64,000 bases of DNA from Fusobacterium_C necrophorum. GTDB taxonomy: Bacteria; Fusobacteriota; Fusobacteriia; Fusobacteriales; Fusobacteriaceae. The position numbers and the translations under genes were made by a program. The DNA lies in assembly GCF_900104395.1 (NCBI RefSeq), contig NZ_FMXX01000006.1. One strand, given 5' to 3'. The notes beneath the pieces are model-generated. The model was given only the letters and a program-made list of their open reading frames with translations, ran no database searches and had not been told where the DNA came from. Shown here one piece after another: positions 58,899 to 64,000 of the stretch (the first letter of the stretch is position 1; the number at the start of each line of letters is the position of its first letter).

Positions 58899-61800
58899 TT
58901 TTTCCCTTTTTCTCCTCTCTTTGATTGATATGTCAATTTTTTGTATGCTTTTTCAGAAGAATGCCATGTATATTTATCCGTATACCAGTCTACCTGATTA
59001 GATCCTACCGACGTTTTTTTATTAGCTTTCCCTTCCAATCTTGCCAGATTATTTTTAAATTCTCGGATCGCATTATTAAATTTTACTTCATTTTTTTCAA
59101 CAGTGGCAGTTGCCGAAGCAGCTGCAGCATGACTTTTGGCATCCGCAATAGCCTTAGAATTTGTCTTACTTATATTATAATTTTTATCATATCCGGCATA
59201 TACATTGATGTTTCCCTCTGTTTTAATTTTTCCTGCTAAATCAACATTATTAGTTCTATTTATTTGATTCTTTACACTAACTGTCGCTTTGGCTCCTGCA
59301 CCTCTTGCTTCAGCCACCCCATGAACATTCACATTCGATTCACTACTTGATGCTAAAGTAATATTATTTTTTGAATTTTTGGTTATTAATTGAGAAGATG
59401 CATACTGCTTTGCCAAATTTTTAATATCCATCTCATTGGAAATGTGTACATTCGATATTGCAGCTGCAGCTGCAGCGTCTCCTTTTCCAAGAATATTTAC
59501 TTTTGCTCTTGTAAATGCTTGATATTCTTGTTTTCCAGTAGTTTCTACAATAGCATGTCTTCCGATTTTGGCTTCTACATTTTTCTTAATCACATTATTT
59601 ACATCAACATTTCCAATACCAATTCCACCATAGCCACCACTTTTTCCTTGTAGATCTACATCAAGTTCATTCAAAGCATCTACATTTACACTTCCGGTTC
59701 CAACAATTCTGGCTTTATCTTCAATGGATGATTTTGTTTCCCCTGAAATTGTATTTTTCACAGAAATACCATTCTTTCCGACAAGACCTCCTTTGGTTCC
59801 GTCTCCGTTGACTCTTACAATCGTATTATCTCTTGCAATCGTTTCTAATTTATCTCCAATTTCCCAATTTCCTGCAACCAATGCTCCTGTAGTACTCTTT
59901 GTATAATTTTCAACGGCTGCTGTTTCCGCTCCGACTAAGGCTCCTCCAGTTCCTTTTACATTTCCATAATTTTCATTTTTAGCCAAAGCTTTTGCACGAA
60001 GTTGAGATACGTTTCCTCCATTTACAGTTGTAGAAGTTAACTTGTTTGATCTCGTAAATGCTTTGTTTGTTCCTTGTGCATGCACACCGGCTACCGCTAA
60101 AGATTCTATATTCGCTTCATTCTTTGTATCATTTAAAGCAAGAGCATTGACTTCTGAAATATATTTTTTTGTGTAATCATTATTTTCATAATCTTGCTTT
60201 CGTAAACGAACTACGGATTCAGTATTACTTTGTGCTGTAGAAGTATTCACTCCTGCTCCGGCAATTCCTCCTCCATTTCCTGATACTACAGAAGATTTAG
60301 CAGTTACTTTATCTTCATCCAAACCTTCTACTTTAGAAATTGCATTCAATCGATTTGTTCTGAACAAATTTCCTTCCTCAACTTCTACCATAGTTTTACC
60401 TGCAGCAGTAGCTTCTGCCTTGGTGACTCCAACTCCTCCCAATACAGAACCTGTTACTGCTTTAGAAACTGCTGTTACTTTCATTTTATGTGTTGCTTCC
60501 ATATTCACATTATCTGCATGAAAAATACTTCTTCCGGATTTTGTACTAACTTTCAAATAAGAGCTTCCGGCATCTTTTGCTTCGGAAATAATTCCTGCCC
60601 CTGCTACTGCTCCTACAGAAGCTCCTTGAGATTCAGCAGTCACTCTGTTTTCTTTTTCCACTTTGACATTGATTTCTCTTCCAATTCCTTTAGAAGGGCT
60701 AGTTACTCTATTTTCTTCATTGAAAATACTCTTCTCAATTTCAACCTCTGAATTCATTTCATTCTTTGCTTTTGAGATAATGGCTCCGGCAGCTACCGCT
60801 CCTACGGTTAATCCTTTTGCTTCCGCTCTCAATTCCGATTTATCTTTTACAATAACATCAATATTTTTTCCTAATAGCTTAGAATTTTTAATACTGATAT
60901 TTGATCTTCCATTAGAATTTAATTCTGCATAGGCAGCTCCTATTCCCAATGCTCCTACAGAACCTTGATATGCTGTTAAAGCAACATTTCCTGTAATATC
61001 CGATCTAACATTTACTTTTTCAGCTGCTTTCACAAAAGAATTTTCAACAGTAACTCCGGAATTTCTTTTAATATTTGTAACTGCCACTGTTCCTGATGCG
61101 GAAGCAAGACCTGCAGTTCCCAAACCACCAGTAGAAGTGATATTATTCTTGTCCTCTGTTGTAATATCTACATTTTTTCCAATAATATCAGAAGTCTTCA
61201 CAATGGCTTTAATTCCTTCTCCCTGAGTATCTCCTCTATCCGCTTTTACAGAAGTATCTTCTGTAGAAATACCTGCTGATTGTAAGATTTTTTTCGTAGC
61301 ATCATTTACTTTTTTATCTTGTTCTTTGTTAACTTCGTCTAAAGTTTTTAAAACTTCTGTTCCTTTTCCTTCAGAATTTTTTCTATCTTCTACAGCTGTT
61401 CCAAAATTATTTACCAAGACATTGGCTCCGATTGCTGCTCCTCCGATTCCTGCATTTGCTGCTGTTTGCTTAATATTTTTTTCCTCTTTTGCCGTTACAT
61501 TTACTTTTTCTCGTACGGAAGTCAAATCAGAGTTATTGTGAACTCGAGCTATCACAGAACTATTTATAGTGTTAACAGAAACCACTCCGGTAACTGCTGC
61601 AAGACCTGCGGCTCCTCCACCGGCTGTCAAGGAATTCGAAATTTTATTAAGAGCTTTTACATTTACATCAGTAGAAGAGTGTAAAGTACTATGATCGATA
61701 TCTGTTTCTACCTTATTTGCAATATTATTGACAGAAACAACTCCAGATACTCCGGCTGCAAGAATTCCAGCTCCGGCTGAACCGATTCCAGTACCTGATT

Positions 61801-64000
61801 TTATCTCATTTTCTGCTATTACATCTAACTTGTTTCGAGTCATAATTTTAGAATTTTTCACTCTTGCTCTCGTGTTTGATTCATCTTTGGTAACTGCCAC
61901 TGCTGCTCCAATTCCAGCTCCTTTTGCAGCCACTCCGACTGCGGCATTTCCAATTGCAACAGAACTATAACGTTTTGCTGTAATCTCAGCTTTTTTTACC
62001 AAAATCTTTGCTTCTTCCACATCTACTTCCGTCTTTCCTGCAAATTGATTTACGGAAACGGTTCCTGCCACTCCGGCTCCTACCCCGGCTGCTGCGACTC
62101 CGACTCCAAAAGAGGAAATTCCTTGCTTAGAATCTGCTGTAATTTCAGCTTCTTCTCCGAAACCTTCATCAGACATTGTAGTTTTTCCAACTCTTGTCTT
62201 GGTATTTCTTTTTATAATATTGGTATCAGAAGAAGCTCCTACTCCTACATTTCCACCAACACCAACAGAACCTACTACTCCGATTGAATTCGTGTAATCT
62301 CCTGATTTTACAGAATAATGTTTTGCATTTAATATAGAATTTTCTACAAGAGCTTCTGTTTCTCCATAAACCTTGTTGATATTAACAGTTCCTGCCACTC
62401 CGGCTTGTCCTGAACCAGCGGCATTTGCCAATAAAGATTTTAAAGTATGAGTAGCTGAACTATTGGTAACAAATCCTTTTTTATTACTTATTTTTCTTTT
62501 TTGTGATAAGTCTTCGTTAATATTAAGATTTTTGAATACTTTATCTACCACTTTATCTACTTGCCCTTGAGTAGTAATATAATCATCTGTTTCTTCTTTA
62601 GCAATCACTGTAGAATCTTTTACATATGCTTTTGTAGATCCTGTAATTTCATTCACACTGGTTGAGGCTCCTATTGCTGCACGGGCCCCTCCAGACACTG
62701 TTCCTGCATAATTAGCAATTACCGCATCAGACTCTGTAATAACTCCGACATTTCCCTTCGCAGTGATTTTTGCATGATTTAATTCTGCTATCGTATTATT
62801 TACAATCTTATTCACTGCTACAGAACCTGTCACTCCAGCTCCTCCAGCTCCAACTCCAGCTCCAATTCCAATTGTTTTAATAGATGAATGAGATTTGCTT
62901 TTTACCAAAGCATTTCGTACATTTTGAGTACTATTTTTTATATGTGCAGAAGTATTTTGTGTAATTTTATTAACTGCTACTCCAGCTCCTACTGCAGCTT
63001 GTCCACTTGCTCCGGAAAGCACTGTCGCATTTGTGACCACTTGACTCGTATTTTCAGCTAGAACATTAACATTTGCCTTTTCCTTATTTCCATTATTTTC
63101 TTCCTCTAAATCTTTGTCAATATCAGTTTGATCAACATGAGAAGAAACTGTCTTATTCAAGGTAGTACTTGCAGAAGCTCCTTGCACAGAGGCTCCTTTT
63201 GCTCCTCCAACTCCGACTGCTATAGTATTAGTCATAGTATAATCTTTTGCAGTCACATTGATATTTTTTCTATCTTGATCATTCGCCGTTGTAATTTTAC
63301 TGTTTTTTACAATAGCTATAACTGATTGTTTTCCAATATTTGTATGAGCAACTGTTGCTCCAACTCCAGCCGCTTTTCCTCCATTTGCATTTCCGGCAAT
63401 TGTATTTATTGTTTTTTGATCTTTTGCATCTACATTGAAAGAACTTACTCCTTCAAACTCAGAATCACTAACTAAAGCTTCCGTTTCATCAGAACCACGA
63501 TTGACAGATACCATTCCTCCGATTCCAGCCTGCTTAATACTTGCAGCGCCTCCAGCAGAAACGTTTGTAATATGAGAATCATTCAAAGCTTGTACATTGA
63601 CTTTTGTATTCTTTCCACTAAAAGGATTTACCTTCGTTCCTGTAATCAAAGCAGAGGTTTTATTATGAAGAGTATTATTCGCAAAAGCAGCTCCTACCGC
63701 CGTAGAAAGAGAACCGGCAATGGTTCCCGCAACATTCACCCCAAGAATGGAATTATTTGCGTTCACATTTAAGGAATCAGCAGAAATTCTTCCTTTATCC
63801 ACCTTTGCAATCGTGTCATTTGATAAGTCTTGCCATGCTCCAGATCCCATTCCTGAAAAAGCATCTTTGCTGATAGCAAGTCCAGAAGCCGCATTCACAA
63901 CAACAGTAGATGATTTTGCCTCCACATTTACATGTTTCGCATGAATTTTATCCTCTCCGGCTTCCTTATTGCTTCCACTCAATTCTGCTTTAAATTTATT
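58895..64000 (-). CDS. lktA: Leukotoxin LktA, C-terminal half (5' part beyond the right edge)
   Basis: About 1,700 residues are inside the window; the frame stays open to the edge. I recognise it as F. necrophorum leukotoxin, a secreted protein toxic to leukocytes (known full length about 3,240). The visible part consists of repeats of roughly 60-90 residues with a GxGGxxGxGAxVxVN core followed by a tail like I...TxAxVxxSxI, alternating with the VxVxAK strand motif, as in beta-helix proteins exported by two-partner secretion. No cysteine was found in the visible part, agreeing with published descriptions. There is no C-terminal barrel; the end is lysine-rich (KRGEKGKK), so export depends on LktB upstream, outside the window. 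Confidence 0.93.
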   Translation of the reverse strand, partial: NKFKAELSGSNKEAGEDKIHAKHVNVEAKSSTVVVNAASGLAISKDAFSGMGSGAWQDLSNDTIAKVDKGRISADSLNVNANNSILGVNVAGTIAGSLSTAVGAAFANNTLHNKTSALITGTKVNPFSGKNTKVNVQALNDSHITNVSAGGAASIKQAGIGGMVSVNRGSDETEALVSDSEFEGVSSFNVDAKDQKTINTIAGNANGGKAAGVGATVAHTNIGKQSVIAIVKNSKITTANDQDRKNINVTAKDYTMTNTIAVGVGGAKGASVQGASASTTLNKTVSSHVDQTDIDKDLEEENNGNKEKANVNVLAENTSQVVTNATVLSGASGQAAVGAGVAVNKITQNTSAHIKNSTQNVRNALVKSKSHSSIKTIGIGAGVGAGGAGVTGSVAVNKIVNNTIAELNHAKITAKGNVGVITESDAVIANYAGTVSGGARAAIGASTSVNEITGSTKAYVKDSTVIAKEETDDYITTQGQVDKVVDKVFKNLNINEDLSQKRKISNKKGFVTNSSATHTLKSLLANAAGSGQAGVAGTVNINKVYGETEALVENSILNAKHYSVKSGDYTNSIGVVGSVGVGGNVGVGASSDTNIIKRNTKTRVGKTTMSDEGFGEEAEITADSKQGISSFGVGVAAAGVGAGVAGTVSVNQFAGKTEVDVEEAKILVKKAEITAKRYSSVAIGNAAVGVAAKGAGIGAAVAVTKDESNTRARVKNSKIMTRNKLDVIAENEIKSGTGIGSAGAGILAAGVSGVVSVNNIANKVETDIDHSTLHSSTDVNVKALNKISNSLTAGGGAAGLAAVTGVVSVNTINSSVIARVHNNSDLTSVREKVNVTAKEEKNIKQTAANAGIGGAAIGANVLVNNFGTAVEDRKNSEGKGTEVLKTLDEVNKEQDKKVNDATKKILQSAGISTEDTSVKADRGDTQGEGIKAIVKTSDIIGKNVDITTEDKNNITSTGGLGTAGLASASGTVAVTNIKRNSGVTVENSFVKAAEKVNVRSDITGNVALTAYQGSVGALGIGAAYAELNSNGRSNISIKNSKLLGKNIDVIVKDKSELRAEAKGLTVGAVAAGAIISKAKNEMNSEVEIEKSIFNEENRVTSPSKGIGREINVKVEKENRVTAESQGASVGAVAGAGIISEAKDAGSSYLKVSTKSGRSIFHADNVNMEATHKMKVTAVSKAVTGSVLGGVGVTKAEATAAGKTMVEVEEGNLFRTNRLNAISKVEGLDEDKVTAKSSVVSGNGGGIAGAGVNTSTAQSNTESVVRLRKQDYENNDYTKKYISEVNALALNDTKNEANIESLAVAGVHAQGTNKAFTRSNKLTSTTVNGGNVSQLRAKALAKNENYGNVKGTGGALVGAETAAVENYTKSTTGALVAGNWEIGDKLETIARDNTIVRVNGDGTKGGLVGKNGISVKNTISGETKSSIEDKARIVGTGSVNVDALNELDVDLQGKSGGYGGIGIGNVDVNNVIKKNVEAKIGRHAIVETTGKQEYQAFTRAKVNILGKGDAAAAAAISNVHISNEMDIKNLAKQYASSQLITKNSKNNITLASSSESNVNVHGVAEARGAGAKATVSVKNQINRTNNVDLAGKIKTEGNINVYAGYDKNYNISKTNSKAIADAKSHAAAASATATVEKNEVKFNNAIREFKNNLARLEGKANKKTSVGSNQVDWYTDKYTWHSSEKAYKKLTYQSKRGEKGKK

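Noticed and set aside
58925..63944. Many plus-strand open frames antisense to lktA (60-104 codons)
   Set aside because: They are a by-product of the repeated, biased codon pattern of lktA; none has a ribosome site or a recognisable product.
58895..64000. CRISPR-like or tandem DNA repeat over the lktA gene
   Set aside because: Repeats are protein-level modules of unequal length, not identical DNA repeats with spacers.

Overview
The window comes from an AT-rich, Gram-negative anaerobe, and the sequence points to Fusobacterium necrophorum. The right edge carries the C-terminal half of a giant cysteine-free repeat protein that I recognise as leukotoxin LktA, followed by a small gene in the position of lktC. 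The left edge holds the first 245 nt of a 16S rRNA gene of fusobacterial type. The remaining genes fit an amino-acid-fermenting anaerobe: aspartate ammonia-lyase, pyruvate formate-lyase, an AbgT carrier, and a tyrosine phenol-lyase with an NSS transporter resembling F. nucleatum Tyt1. No tRNA gene, insertion sequence, prophage or CRISPR array was seen.

Layout. 1-400: 16S 5' end (minus) with its promoter. 0.6-3.2 kb: aspA, cutC and a DEDD exonuclease. 3.3-6.3 kb: pflB-pflA (minus). 6.5-8.2 kb: AlaX-type editing protein and a small Fe-S protein, convergent. 8.3-8.5 kb: a free-standing small-RNA candidate. 8.6-10.9 kb: AbgT-family carrier, small GNAT and DUF1653 protein (minus). 11-12.7 kb: PHP protein and YitT. 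12.7-16.7 kb: GntR regulator, Tyt1-like transporter and tyrosine phenol-lyase (minus), with a long structured RNA between the last two. 16.9-21.5 kb: AraC regulator and a heterodimeric ABC exporter-fold pair (minus), with tandem AraC-type half-sites in front of the ABC genes. 21.6-40.7 kb: a long plus-strand run with coaE, U32 peptidase, pgpA, cinA, XRE-cupin regulator, a FakA-FakB fusion, EIIA-CBS protein, P-protein-like permease, mnmA, ligA, secA, lipoprotein, PHP, hldD and uppP, followed by a MATE remnant. 41-46 kb: aminotransferase, P1B-type metal ATPase with a CsoR/FrmR-type operator, hemolysin III with an attenuator-like leader, and a cytidylate-kinase-like protein. 46-50 kb: glmS-pepP-orf (minus). 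50.2-56 kb: the aspartate/threonine pathway split into thrC-thrB (minus) and hom-lysC-asd (plus). 56-58 kb: fadL-tetR (minus). 58.5-64 kb: lktA-lktC (minus).

How the genes work together. Tyrosine phenol-lyase and the adjacent transporter make a tyrosine uptake and fermentation module yielding phenol, pyruvate and ammonia; the pyruvate could feed PflB. The hom-lysC-asd and thrC-thrB operons together supply all five steps from aspartate to threonine. The FakA-FakB fusion and the FadL-type porin both suggest use of exogenous fatty acids. The most interesting unexplained signals are non-coding: the small RNA at about 8380-8475, the three-helix RNA plus U-run at 15003-15107, and the mutually exclusive hairpins in the hemolysin III leader. 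All assignments are from reading the sequence; no search or folding program was run.
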